From Desulforhopalus vacuolatus (lineage in GTDB: Bacteria > Desulfobacterota > Desulfobulbia > Desulfobulbales > Desulfocapsaceae): 64,000 bases of DNA. This document shows positions 1 to 9,100 of this stretch, one piece after another (position 1 is the first letter of the stretch; every line of letters begins with the position of its first letter). The notes beneath the pieces were generated by a model that was not told the DNA's origin, did not search any database, and worked only from the letters and a program-made list of their open reading frames with translations. A program made the position numbers and the translations under genes. The DNA is taken from contig NZ_JAFFPZ010000003.1 of NCBI RefSeq assembly GCF_016918505.1, forward strand, positions 1 to 64,000. Direction: 5' to 3'.

Positions 1-170
1 CTCCCCCCCCTGTGCTGCGGTCCTTCATTATCCAAACGCTCAGGTTCTTCTTCAGGGGAACCCATCATAAACTCTCCGGGCGGCATCCACCTGAAGCGCA
101 ACTCAATATCGTCAATAGATACTCCCTGCCACAGTCCCAGATTATCCCAGTTCTTTGATGTTTCCTTAAG
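1..170 (-). pseudogene. Edge fragment of an FGE-sulfatase (SUMF1-like) domain gene
   Basis: The minus strand is open from 170 to the window edge after a TGA at 171-173. The translation contains RFRWMPPGEFMMGSP followed by an acidic stretch and GPQHR, which is the N-terminal signature of formylglycine-generating-enzyme (FGE-sulfatase) domains, including those on bacterial Ser/Thr kinase-like fusions. No ATG precedes the conserved part and the frame is closed just upstream. The usual continuation after PQHR (VTL-type) is replaced by a run of glycines from a poly-C tract at 3-10. It is either a decayed remnant or a frameshifted gene continuing outside the window. From 174 to about 640 I see no supportable gene. 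Confidence 0.5.
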
Positions 171-641
171 TCATGCCATCTCTTTCCATCACCCATCCCT
201 CCTGCACAGCCTGTTGCAAAAAGATCTCTGGTCTGACCTGCGGCGGACTGTTGGCTGGGGATAAACCAGAGACAGTGTTAAGATCTGGTCCCTACAGCGA
301 CGCCCCCCGACTTACTCGTAATTATCGTCTTTTACGCGAAATTTCCTCATTTGCAAGAACTGTATCTTTTTGTAATATCGCCGAAAAATGTTCACGAAAA
401 AGTTCTAAAAACTTTCGTAAACCAACCCTCATTCCCAAAGCGAGAAAAACTGTAAGTGCAACGCTTTTTTATTTTCAATTCTGTCAAGAAGACAACTGGA
501 GTTTAAAGTTTTACAAAAGTTCAACATTACCCAAGTGGCGACCAGAAGTTGTGCCCTCGACTGTGACTGCTCTCTACACCCGACAGCTTCCGCGGCCTCC
601 GAGCATATTCCTTCAATAACGCATAGTTAGTGTTTTCGAAT

Positions 642-1787
642 TTACGGCATTTCGGGTTCCACCAATCTCGCACCCTGACATTGCCGAAAAAACCTTTGCA
701 TCACCACCCTGACGAGACCCGCAGTGACGACACTCTCTTTCCGCCATGGCATCACCTCAAGGGACTTCATCCATAGTTCGGGTTTATAGATTGCCATCAG
801 TTGAGGAATGGCACAGGCAGCAGATAATATCTGGGCCCAACGATGAAGAACCTGACGTGATTGCTGCCACGTTTCGCGCCATCCCAGCTGTTCTTCATCT
901 GATTGAAAAGGTCTTCGATTGCCCACCTTTTCCCGTAACTCAGGATGATCTCCCGAGCACTCAGAGCCAGATCCTCAGGATGATCTCCCGAGCACTCAGA
1001 GCCAGATCCGTTGACAAGAGTAATCTGGATTTCCCCAGATTTCCGACGCTATCTTCAAACTGCGTCCATACGACCTTGACTAAACGCCCTTTCAGGAATC
1101 TTGCAAGGCACTGGACACTGCGGTAATGGATTTTCTGTTTTTTACCGTAAAGCCAAAGCTCTTCTACTGTTTCTTTAAGCTCTTCAACTCTCTCCGGCGT
1201 ATACTTCAAACCATATTTTGCAGGCCTTCCTCTTTTTCCCGTGAGAACGGGCATACCATACAGCGCCGTATCCCGACGAACCTGGCCAATAGCATGAAAA
1301 TCAAGATCAAGGATGAAACTGAGCAGCGGCCATTTCATATACCATCTATCCATAAGGACTGTGGTCTTTCTCGCTGCGAATACTTGATCAATAGTTCAAA
1401 GCAACACCTTGGCTGCTACCAGTTTCCCAGTGTTACCATCGCCCCTCATCAACCGAGACAACAGCGGGATTGCAGCATGTTTGAATCCTTTTGAAATCGA
1501 CAAGGCGAGGCTGACCCAACACTGCCCCGTGCTAACTGCAGACCAACTGCGACCCATGACCACTTCCCTTTTTGTAACCATTTATAGTAGCTCGTCCCCG
1601 TTCTTAGCGGATTGATGGCAAGCCATGCTTGTGTTACGAACCCAGACTGCGTAATCATTGCCCCAATGAGCAGCTCAATAAAGGTTGGAACTGAACGAAT
1701 TGGTAGAACCTCGCAGAGAAATGTGATAATATCAAAAAGGATTCTGGGGATGGTGGAGCATCTCCTGTTTTCCATGGTGGCCTCCAT
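642..1787 (-). pseudogene. Degenerate DDE-type transposase
   Basis: Three out-of-frame minus-strand segments (about 1787-1560, 1581-1396 and 1353-961, then 926-642) together read as one transposase. The N-terminal part has SYYKWLQKGKWSWVAVGLQLAR. The middle has GQCWVSLALSISKGFKHAAIPLLSRLMR followed by TGKLVAAKVLL. The third has the KRGRPAKYGLKY motif common in DDE_5/IS701-like transposases, and the last is the C-terminal region. At least three lesions disrupt it: a deletion near 1560 that removes a block of the catalytic core, a frame change near 1396-1353, and a 35-bp tandem duplication at 939-1008. It cannot make a functional enzyme. Family assignment is from motif resemblance only; inverted repeats were not found. 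Confidence 0.7.
939..1008. repeat. 35-bp perfect tandem duplication inside the transposase remnant
   Basis: The 35 bases at 939-973 are repeated exactly at 974-1008. Because 35 is not a multiple of three, the duplication shifts the minus-strand reading frame and separates the C-terminal transposase segment (926-642) from the preceding one (1353-961). Confidence 0.95.
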
Positions 1788-1854
1788 ATACCGTGGTTAT
1801 GTCAATGTTTTTCTGCTCCTTATGTTGCTTTTCTCCTCTTTTACGAAACTCTAA

Positions 1855-2255
1855 ACTCCAAGAAGACAAGCAAAGAATATTTTACCAATATGTAAAAAAA
1901 TACTTATTGCAAGAATAAAGGAAATGCTGTAACCATTTTATATATTTTGTTTTGAAAATGATTCGAAAAACCATTCTGATGCCATGTATGTTGTTAGTTC
2001 TGATGCACCCAAAGACATACTAATATTGATCTCAAGATCTTATGATTAGTTCCGAAAAATGATGCAAAAGATTATTAGGCGAATTAATTTCATTAATTAT
2101 TTCCAGTCTAAAAAATAAGAAATTACTCGAAATAATAAATTTAACATTACAAGTCTCTGTCATGTTTTATAAATTTATTTTCAGCAAGTTAATTTTATCT
2201 GAAATTCATTTAATTGTCCGTAGCTTAATAACAAAAAATAAACTAATAAACCCTA
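1855..2255. other. AT-rich intergenic stretch
   Basis: No gene, RNA or clear repeat is visible. Base composition drops sharply compared with the transposase remnant and stays AT-rich through the following three secreted-protein genes. A promoter for the gene at 2256 could lie here, but I cannot point to a convincing -35/-10 pair. Confidence 0.4.
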
Positions 2256-2672
2256 ATGAAAAAAAATATTTTATTTTTTGGAGTTATATGTTGTTATTTA
2301 ATTACCACGGCAAGTGAACTCCATGCTGACTGTAAAGGCTTGAAAAAGATCAATGTTGTTCCCAAGAAAAACTACACTGTTTCATTGTCGGGATCTTTAA
2401 ACATTGGAGACAATAAGAGCAACGAAGCTGTAGGAATTTTACTATATTATAGTGATTATTATCATACAAAGTGGACAGTGTTACATCCTGGAGAAAAAAT
2501 ATCATTCAGACAAGATAATTGGCATTATATATTTGCGGGAATACCACGTCATAATCCCCAAAAATCATATCGAATAAGAGGGAATTTCATTTTACATGTC
2601 AGATCAAGTGATGGGGGGACAAATGGTAATTACAAAATTGGAAAAAATGATTGCACGAGCATTCTTGAATAA
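2256..2672 (+). CDS. Small secreted protein, unrecognised
   Basis: The 138-residue product starts MKKNILFFGVICCYLITTAS, a typical Sec signal peptide with a basic start and hydrophobic core, and probable cleavage after SELHA near residue 24. The mature part of about 114 residues is rich in Tyr, Lys, Asn and Gly and has two cysteines (DCKGL near its start, DCTSI near its end) that could form one disulfide joining the termini. I recognise no family. The gene is AT-rich, has no clear Shine-Dalgarno before the ATG, and stands alone with about 400 bp gaps on both sides. A small exported beta-rich domain is a reasonable guess from the alternating pattern, but no function is supported. Confidence 0.6.
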   Translation: MKKNILFFGVICCYLITTASELHADCKGLKKINVVPKKNYTVSLSGSLNIGDNKSNEAVGILLYYSDYYHTKWTVLHPGEKISFRQDNWHYIFAGIPRHNPQKSYRIRGNFILHVRSSDGGTNGNYKIGKNDCTSILE

Positions 2673-3081
2673 ATTAAATAATTAATTCCATTTAATGGGC
2701 ATCAAACTTGTTAAGCATATTTAGACAATAGACTATTCCCTATTTTTATTTTTCAACTCATTTACAGTTAAAATCATTTTTTTGAAGTAGCACAGATACA
2801 TGATAAATTTTCATGGAAAAGTAACATGCAATTATTTTTTATTTGATACCCAGCAACTCTAACAATAGATTATTTGTACTGTAAGACAGATTTCAAAAAA
2901 GCCTCACTCTTAATTACAACTCAAATTGCAAGTATAATGTAGAAAACATGATGAAAAAAAAGCATACCAAATAATATTATATCGTGAAAGAGCCGAAGTT
3001 CCTTGATCAACTTAACGCAAGGTTAAGAAAAAAATTGGTGTTTTATTTAGCTTAAAAATTAATTAATTAATGGAGAAAATC
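2673..3081. other. AT-rich intergenic stretch, no gene seen
   Basis: Very AT-rich, with short homopolymer runs and no convincing ORF or hairpin terminator. It ends with the ribosome binding site of the next gene (GGAGA at 3072-3076). Confidence 0.4.
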
Positions 3082-3435
3082 ATGAAATTAAAAATATTTA
3101 TTCTTAGTGCAATATTTTTTGCATATAGTCAAGCCACTGCGGGAATGATTGATGTCACTGTATGTGATGCAAGAGGCGGAACGGCTACAGTAGTTATTGC
3201 CAATACTGATGGGAAATGGGTTGGATTTTCTGCGCGAACATCATCTGGAGAAATTATTGATATACCTCCCATTAAAAAAAGTAAATTCGGTTGGGTTGGA
3301 GGTTCTCACATGTTTCGTTTTGGCGCAAATAAAGGGGTTACGGAAGTTCGTTCATCCACATGGAAGAGCTACAATAAGAAAACAAACCTGATGGAAGAAC
3401 GAATCGATGATACAGGATGGGTGCCCTGCAAATAA
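3082..3435 (+). CDS. Small secreted protein, unrecognised
   Basis: I prefer the ATG at 3082 over the in-frame ATG at 3070, because GGAGA at 3072-3076 sits 5 bases before it. The product is 117 residues. MKLKIFILSAIFFAYSQATA is a signal peptide, probably cut after TAG or ATA. The mature part begins with a short beta-like segment (IDVTVCDARGGTATVVI) and ends with WVPCK, so two cysteines near the ends may pair. No known family is recognised. Like its neighbours it is AT-rich and monocistronic, which fits recently acquired accessory DNA coding for exported small domains. Confidence 0.65.
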   Translation: MKLKIFILSAIFFAYSQATAGMIDVTVCDARGGTATVVIANTDGKWVGFSARTSSGEIIDIPPIKKSKFGWVGGSHMFRFGANKGVTEVRSSTWKSYNKKTNLMEERIDDTGWVPCK

Positions 3436-3536
3436 CAGATAATTTAACTTTTAGGAAAAAAGAATAAAATGATTTATATTTATTCTTTTTATCGCCGTTA
3501 CCCTCTAATAGTTATGCTCAAAAAAGGGGAGATTAC

Positions 3537-4106
3537 ATGAAGAAAGTTTTACTCATTACAGTAACTTTAATTTGTTTAATTATAACAAGAAGTGCTTTTG
3601 CAGATCTTACGATAGAAATTATTGATACAGAAAAGAAGGTAATGAGGGTTTCTTATAGCATTACTGATAATCTTGCTGGAAAGAGATTCTTAACATACCC
3701 CTCTGACGGTTTTGATTACGCAACATCTTCACTTAAAAATATTTCAGTAATAGAAAAAAACACTGAACAAGAACTTGATTTTGTAGTCGTAAAAGCCCCA
3801 AAAGCTCAAAATTATGAGGCATTAAAAATCGAATATCCCAATCCGATTCCAAAAGGCGGTAATTATAAATTGCAAATTAGTGTCGAAGCAACAACAAATG
3901 GGATATCTATTGACTCTAAAGGAAGGCATGTTTTTAAATATTCAACAGTTCATCCAACTTTTTTTATTCTACCAAAAGGACATGCAATCGTTTATTCTAA
4001 TTTTCCAGTCTTAGTTTATGAAAAACAAGGAAAAACAGTGGTCCAAGTAAAAGACTCAGGTAACAAAGATTTACTTTTTAAGACAAGAGCTGGATTAGTA
4101 CAATAA
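3537..4106 (+). CDS. Secreted protein, unrecognised
   Basis: A 189-residue product with an N-terminal signal peptide (MKKVLLITVTLICLIITRSAFA, likely cut after AFA at residue 22) and a mature part of about 165 residues without cysteines or further membrane segments. A strong ribosome site (GGGGAG near 3525-3530) precedes the ATG. The mature sequence alternates hydrophobic and polar residues (DLTIEIIDTEKKVMRVSYSI at the start), suggesting a beta-sandwich, but I recognise no family. It is the third small exported protein in a row on this strand, separated from the previous one by about 100 bp. Confidence 0.65.
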   Translation: MKKVLLITVTLICLIITRSAFADLTIEIIDTEKKVMRVSYSITDNLAGKRFLTYPSDGFDYATSSLKNISVIEKNTEQELDFVVVKAPKAQNYEALKIEYPNPIPKGGNYKLQISVEATTNGISIDSKGRHVFKYSTVHPTFFILPKGHAIVYSNFPVLVYEKQGKTVVQVKDSGNKDLLFKTRAGLVQ

Positions 4107-4321
4107 CAGCAGTTCCCGGAGCGAAAAGGCCTAATATGCTGAAACCATTACTAAAAACTAAGAAAAGTTTACGAAAACTATTTCTAAATACTTGATTTTA
4201 CAGGATTCTTTCTTTTTTGTTTTTATTGTAATATCAATAGGTTACTATTGCCTTTCGTAAACTCTAAAGGGTTAATAGTAATAATTACAAACACTTACAG
4301 GATTTTACTCCGGGAATAGCT
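4107..4321. repeat. Possible inverted-repeat-bounded spacer
   Basis: The left edge (near 4107-4126, core TTCCCGGAG) and right edge (near 4299-4320, core CTCCGGGAA) are imperfect inverted repeats, giving an approximately 215-bp AT-rich unit without coding capacity next to the IS30 remnant. It may be a miniature element or an insertion scar. Weakly supported. Confidence 0.3.
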
Positions 4322-4323
4322 GG

Positions 4324-4754
4324 TACAATAAGTGCAGCACTATGATATGAAAAAAGAGTGAGCTGCCGGTATGGTTATGTCACGACAACCTAACCGGAGG
4401 TTACACATGTACAGGTCCTCGCTACCAACAACTCACTCTTTTAGAAAGATACCAGATCATGGCCTTTCTTCAAACAGGAAGATCTCAGACTGAGATTGCT
4501 GGTACCCTGAATCGTTCTAAAAGTACAGAAACATTGACACTGGACAATGGAAGCGAATTTGCGGCTCACGCCAAAATCAATAAACGTCATTCCATTGATA
4601 TCTTTTTTGCAAAACCATGCGCAAGTTGGCAGAGAGGAGCAAATGAAAATACTAATGATAGACTCAGAAGGCTTTGGCCCAAAAAATTTGATATGGCGAC
4701 TCTTTCTCAAGAGGAAATAGACAATGGAGTTCTGTTGTTGAATTTGACACCGAG
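4324..4754 (+). mobile_element. IS30-family element, left copy, internally deleted and truncated
   Basis: The left terminus (TACAATAAGTGC from 4324) and the next 100 bp match, in inverted orientation, the right end of the second copy at 9101-10156. The coding remnant reads LERYQIMAFLQTGRSQTEIAGTLNRSKS (the IS30 N-terminal HTH region) and then jumps straight to LTLDNGSEFAAHAKI and the C-terminal part of the catalytic domain (RGANENTNDRLRRLWPK). A central block of about 150 residues is therefore missing. The match to the other copy stops at 4754, so the inner inverted repeat is lost. The element cannot transpose by itself. Confidence 0.8.
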
Positions 4755-4846
4755 TTTCCCATTATATTTGAGTAACCATGATAATGGAAAGAAACCAATA
4801 CTAATTAAAGTGCAAAAACATTATTTTATGCTCGAAAGAGATGGCA

Positions 4847-5248
4847 ATGAAAAAATATGTTTTTTATATTCTGTTAGAATTATTCTGTATATCTGCAGAG
4901 GCTGATCAATGTTTTGCTGGGAATTCTGATAATCCATGCAATAGTCCTATCGCTACATGTATAACAAAATATGACGGTTCTCGATGGTGTGGATTGCCCC
5001 AACAAGCAATAATTTTGTGCTCTACTCCAAAAAATATACAACAGAAAAAAATACGAACTGGGGCAATGTCTCAATACAAAACGCCTTCATGTAAGGAGAG
5101 ATGTCAGACATCTTATAAAGAATGTATGCAGAATGCCACAGAAAATCGTGCTAGAGAAGGCTCTGGTGAATTTAGCGCTCTAATAGATAGCACTAATTTT
5201 AGGACGTGCAACGTAGCTCACAGCACATGCTATAAAAAATGTAAATAA
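4847..5248 (+). CDS. Cysteine-rich secreted protein, unrecognised
   Basis: The ATG at 4847 is preceded by GAGATGG and gives 133 residues; an in-frame ATG at 4841 is possible. MKKYVFYILLELFCISAEA is a signal peptide. The mature part has 11 cysteines, including pairs in KERCQTSYKEC and HSTCYKKC near the C-terminus, so it is probably a disulfide-stabilised periplasmic or extracellular domain. It starts within about 100 bp of the truncated IS30 copy and is the first of four unrecognised genes lying between the two IS30 remnants. No family is recognised and the function is unknown. Confidence 0.6.
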   Translation: MKKYVFYILLELFCISAEADQCFAGNSDNPCNSPIATCITKYDGSRWCGLPQQAIILCSTPKNIQQKKIRTGAMSQYKTPSCKERCQTSYKECMQNATENRAREGSGEFSALIDSTNFRTCNVAHSTCYKKCK

Positions 5249-5527
5249 AGAAGTGAAATTCCATTTTAGTTACACCTAATTTTGAAATATAGTTTGTCGT
5301 TGTAACGGACCTATGGAGGCGGTTTTTAGCCTTCCCCTCGACTGCGTGGTGGCCCTTGAATTCAACTTTTAATAATATAAACATTCGCCATCGGGCCACA
5401 ATCACTAACAACAGCAGTAATAACACATTCCAACAGTTACAAAAAAATACTTTACAAACTCATAGAGAGTAAATGTTGGAAATTGGATTTGCTGTATTTC
5501 TCTCCCCCTAGGAAAGATTACATTTTT

Positions 5528-6679
5528 ATGGAGAACAGGCCACTTGGTCCTGTATTTTTAAAGGCTACTGAAGAAGAGGTGCATATGGCTTTGGATAACT
5601 CAATTGAAACATATCTTAAAAATACGGAAAAAATCAAAGAGCTTAACTTTTCGGATCTCAGATCTTTATGGACCCTAAGCCTGAAAAAAGACTGTCTAAC
5701 AGGTTTCTCGCCTTGGACAAACACAACTCAGACAGCAGATGGCACATCCGAACAATTACTCCGCAACCAACTTAATGAACTCAAGAAAAGCGTTAAAGAC
5801 CAGATAGACAGCAACCTTCTCTGGAGGGAAATTCTGCTCAGTATTGGCTTTCTTTCATTTTATATTCTGCTCATCACCTGGGTACTCATAAGCTGTAACT
5901 GGAACTATCTTCCTTATTGCCTGATTTTTGGGCCTATCCTTCTATGGATAATCGCCCGTTGGAGCAACCGCCACCTCTGGGGGGGATGGCAGCGTTCAAT
6001 GTCGCTCCTACCCGCCCCAACAGGCATTATCACTCTACCCATCATCGCTCTGATTTTTTTTATATTGTTCTTTCTTATTCCCAAGCAATTTGGCATACAG
6101 TCTTTCGCTCTTGCCATTGTAGAAAAAAATGCAACTCTTACACTGAACTGCAACTCTAATATTTCTGTTGGCAAACAACTCTCTCCGGGGATGACAGTAA
6201 ATATTGAGACGGAACGACCATCAAACTCTTCCTGTGTCAGGATCTCGACAAATGACGGCAGGGTGGGATTCATACCAGCCGACTCGATTCAAATCCAAGA
6301 AAGTGACACGTTGAAACTGTTGCAAAGTACCACCATTTGGCTTTTCGTGTTAACAATTATTCTGTACATTTCTGGGTATGTTCTCCAACATTACTATACA
6401 ATCACTATCGTTCCTAAACTTCTTGAAAAGCATGCTGCAAAGCAGCAAGAGCTACTTCATAAAAAGATGGAGGAAGCAGATTTTCTGGAGAAATACAAGG
6501 ATAATGGCTTGGGAATGGAGACAGATCTACAGGAAGCCAAAACAAAATTGACGGAAAAAATTACTAAACGGCATGATGACCAAGTGAGGAAAATCCTCGA
6601 ATCCAAAACCCTGACCCCAAAAGAGAAAAACGAAATGGTCCAACAAATAACCAACTGGACCCTTGAAGCGTTGTCTTAA
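5528..6679 (+). CDS. Membrane protein with four or more TM segments and an SH3-like loop, unrecognised
   Basis: From the ATG at 5528 the product is 383 residues. A TTG at 5483 and an ATG at 5585 (with GAAGAGG upstream) are alternative starts. The N-terminal 95 residues are polar and helical. TM segments follow in ILLSIGFLSFYILLITWVLI, YLPYCLIFGPILLWII and IITLPIIALIFFILFFLI, and a fourth lies near TIWLFVLTIILYISGYVL. Between the third and fourth lies a soluble segment of about 75 residues with a bacterial-SH3-like pattern (variable start, VGKQLSPGMTVNI, GRVGFIPADSIQI). The C-terminal 90 residues form a charged coiled coil. It probably forms a membrane assembly with the two genes downstream, on the same strand at 49- and 63-bp spacing. 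No known family. Confidence 0.6.
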   Translation: MENRPLGPVFLKATEEEVHMALDNSIETYLKNTEKIKELNFSDLRSLWTLSLKKDCLTGFSPWTNTTQTADGTSEQLLRNQLNELKKSVKDQIDSNLLWREILLSIGFLSFYILLITWVLISCNWNYLPYCLIFGPILLWIIARWSNRHLWGGWQRSMSLLPAPTGIITLPIIALIFFILFFLIPKQFGIQSFALAIVEKNATLTLNCNSNISVGKQLSPGMTVNIETERPSNSSCVRISTNDGRVGFIPADSIQIQESDTLKLLQSTTIWLFVLTIILYISGYVLQHYYTITIVPKLLEKHAAKQQELLHKKMEEADFLEKYKDNGLGMETDLQEAKTKLTEKITKRHDDQVRKILESKTLTPKEKNEMVQQITNWTLEALS

Positions 6680-6681
6680 CC

Positions 6682-6707
6682 TATATATTACTTTAAAGTA
6701 ATATATA
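6682..6707. promoter_or_regulatory. 26-bp perfect AT-rich palindrome between two genes
   Basis: The half-site TATATATTACTTT is followed immediately by its exact reverse complement, centred between 6694 and 6695, three bases after the stop codon of the membrane-protein gene and 20 bp before the next start. With no T-run after it and no loop, it looks more like a protein-binding site or processing hairpin than an intrinsic terminator. Confidence 0.6.
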
Positions 6708-6727
6708 ATTACGTTTATGGAGAAAAA

Positions 6728-7339
6728 ATGAGCGACAATACAAACAACAATGAGAACGGCGATATTGATTGGAACCAGTTCTTACCGCAAACCCAACAGG
6801 CACCACAAGAACCCGCTTCACCATCTATAGATCCGGATATGCCTACTGCTGCCAGAGTAACTGTACCTACCGCGCCAACAGAACTAGACACGAATATTCC
6901 GGACAAGCCGAAGATGATGCAGTACCTAACAAATTATAAAGCGGCCAAGATCAGTCAGAACGAATACGTCACCCAATTAAAGCATTATGCCAAGGCTCAT
7001 ACAGAAATAATGAAGGACCAACTCCAGAAAACTGTCCAAGCCAACGCGGCGCTTTCAGAATCATCACTGAGAGGAGTCCACGAAAAGATCCGTGCCTGGG
7101 CCCAAGAGATTACCGCAGTTACAGACCTCTCGATGCAGAACACAATTTCGAAATCTATCGAGAAGGCTTCTGAGATTGCCAATGAATCCGTGTCAACTAT
7201 AGCCAAGATGAAGAATCCACACCCTCTGATTCAACAAAAAGCTATAGATTGCATACTGGATACAATGACAAAAACGGTAGACAACATCAAAGCAGGAGGT
7301 GCTAATTTCGAAAAGGGAAAACTGCAGTGGAGAAAGTGA
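6728..7339 (+). CDS. Soluble helical protein with Pro-rich N-terminus, unrecognised
   Basis: A 203-residue product preceded by a good ribosome site (GGAGAAAAA just before the ATG). Residues 1-60 are acidic and then rich in Pro, Gln, Ala and Thr, probably disordered. Residues 65-203 are predicted to be almost wholly helical and coiled-coil-like, with repeated short polar heptads (for example in NAALSESSLRGVHEKIRAWA and SKSIEKASEIANESVSTIAK). There is no signal peptide or TM segment. Lying between a membrane protein with a coiled-coil tail and a lipoprotein, it may act as a cytoplasmic adaptor, but this is inferred from context only. Confidence 0.6.
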   Translation: MSDNTNNNENGDIDWNQFLPQTQQAPQEPASPSIDPDMPTAARVTVPTAPTELDTNIPDKPKMMQYLTNYKAAKISQNEYVTQLKHYAKAHTEIMKDQLQKTVQANAALSESSLRGVHEKIRAWAQEITAVTDLSMQNTISKSIEKASEIANESVSTIAKMKNPHPLIQQKAIDCILDTMTKTVDNIKAGGANFEKGKLQWRK

Positions 7340-7402
7340 ACGGGTTCGTATAATATCAAGGGTACAGGCCACCAGATTGCCCAACAACACTAGAGTTATT
7401 TT

Positions 7403-9073
7403 ATGATATTAAGGATTTTATTACGTAATATGAATCAGTACAGGCGGTGTTTTTTACTTATTTTACTCCTGTTTACGTTCTTCATGATGGAAGGATGTAC
7501 ATCCCCTTACCTGACAAAGGGGAATGCGGCACTTAACAAGAGCCAGTACACCCGAGCCTACGATAATTTCCAGAAAGTTCCCGGAAAGCCAGCAAAAGGC
7601 TCATCTCTTGCGAACGGTCTAGCCAAGTCTACCACTGGTATTGCCCAAGATGAGATCAAGGAAGCTGACAAACTCATGAAACAGGGGCATGCCGCAGGAA
7701 TGCCCTCAGCTAAAAGCTATTACAAACAAGCAATAAGCACCCTTCAGTCTGCTGCCAGATGGTACCGAGAATCAAGCAGATATAATGAGATTTACGACTC
7801 GGGCAGTAGCAACGATATCCTCCAGAAAATACGTGAACTGGAGAAACTAGAAAATCAATACAAGTTCATGGTCAACAGGGTGGAGAGAGAGTACGACCTC
7901 GAACAAGCAAGGTCAAAGCTCAGCCACAACGACTATATGGGTGCCATCCTCATGTTCCAGCAGGCCTTAGAAAAAAACTGGGGGGACAAACCAGAGAAAG
8001 TCGGGGAGGTTAAGCATGCTCTTATAATAACGCGTTGCCAGTTAATCAGGGAAAACATTAAGAAGCAGCAATGGGGGAAAGCGCTTTCAGGCATCGAACA
8101 GTTCTCTTCGGAAGACAACAAAATAAACGGAGATGCCATTATTCTGATCAGGAATGAATATGTTCAGGGAAGAAGCTTGTCTATCAGGCGCTTGATGGCA
8201 AAAAAAGACTGGCGAATGGCAAAAAATGCTCTTGAGGAGTTACAACAGGAACAGTTCTCCAAGGTTGGCGGCCATACTATAAGAATGCTTGAAAACGAGA
8301 TGCAAGAAGCTTACGGCAGTCACCTTGTCCAACAGGGGTTGTCGAGTTTCCATAAAAAGGACATTGAACAAGCAACTATCCTTTTCCGCCAGTCTCTCAA
8401 TTACGGCAATCGAGAAGCAAAGAAGTTGTTGGAGCAAATGAAGGTTTACGACGCATTGCTAAACAAGGCACTACGCTATGGGAGGAAAAAACTTGAGGTA
8501 CAGCTTTCTCAGAACTGCGATATTATAACTCCTGAGCAAGCATGCGGTCTTGAACTTCTGCAGTCAGGTCCAGTAACGGCCAAAGTACCGGACAAAGAAC
8601 TTGACGAATGGCTAGATCAGAAAGGAATTACCAACGAGATGATCAAATCAATTTTGCAAACCGAGCTCACCCCTACCTATAAGTTTGTTGAATCATCCAA
8701 CGCAACCATAGAAGGCAGTTACCGCATTGAGATCATCGATGAAAATCAGTGGAAAATAGACGTTGAAATTGTATTGCAACAGGATAATATGCCCCTCTTC
8801 AAAAAAAAGGCCTCGGTAACAACTGGACAATACAGAATCTACCAAGGCTGGGGACCTTTCAGAAAAATAGACGACAACCAGGAGTCTGTTTTACGAGCAG
8901 CTATTACTTCAATGAGCAAATCACTAGCCAAACTATTTATACCGTTTGGCAGATGTGAGGACAAGGTAATCCTTGACCATGCATCAGCCTACCTCGAAGA
9001 AACCATAGATAGATCTTCTGACCGACACGATTTGGTGTTACTCCGTAGGATTCTCGTCGATAGACTTCATTAA
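7403..9073 (+). CDS. Large lipoprotein with TPR-like helical repeats, unrecognised
   Basis: The 556-residue product has a hydrophobic N-terminal stretch (FLLILLLFTFFMMEG) followed by Cys, a plausible though non-canonical lipobox (M-E-G-C). ATG 7430 is an alternative start. The mature part opens with TPR-like repeats (KGNAALNKSQYTRAYDNFQK; later SHNDYMGAILMFQQALE and HKKDIEQATILFRQSLNYG) covering roughly residues 30-340. A C-terminal domain of about 200 residues has two cysteines close together (NCDIITPEQACGLELL) and a beta-rich part with AIEGSY-like and YRIYQGWG motifs. It is the last gene of the four-gene group between the IS30 copies. A periplasm-facing scaffold role is inferred; no family is recognised. 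Confidence 0.65.
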   Translation: MILRILLRNMNQYRRCFLLILLLFTFFMMEGCTSPYLTKGNAALNKSQYTRAYDNFQKVPGKPAKGSSLANGLAKSTTGIAQDEIKEADKLMKQGHAAGMPSAKSYYKQAISTLQSAARWYRESSRYNEIYDSGSSNDILQKIRELEKLENQYKFMVNRVEREYDLEQARSKLSHNDYMGAILMFQQALEKNWGDKPEKVGEVKHALIITRCQLIRENIKKQQWGKALSGIEQFSSEDNKINGDAIILIRNEYVQGRSLSIRRLMAKKDWRMAKNALEELQQEQFSKVGGHTIRMLENEMQEAYGSHLVQQGLSSFHKKDIEQATILFRQSLNYGNREAKKLLEQMKVYDALLNKALRYGRKKLEVQLSQNCDIITPEQACGLELLQSGPVTAKVPDKELDEWLDQKGITNEMIKSILQTELTPTYKFVESSNATIEGSYRIEIIDENQWKIDVEIVLQQDNMPLFKKKASVTTGQYRIYQGWGPFRKIDDNQESVLRAAITSMSKSLAKLFIPFGRCEDKVILDHASAYLEETIDRSSDRHDLVLLRRILVDRLH

Positions 9074-9100
9074 TATGCTTGTTGGATATTCTTGAATTCA

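Noticed and set aside
173-619. 148-codon open frame
   Set aside because: No ribosome site, no domain, composition unlike a protein; lies next to decayed genes.
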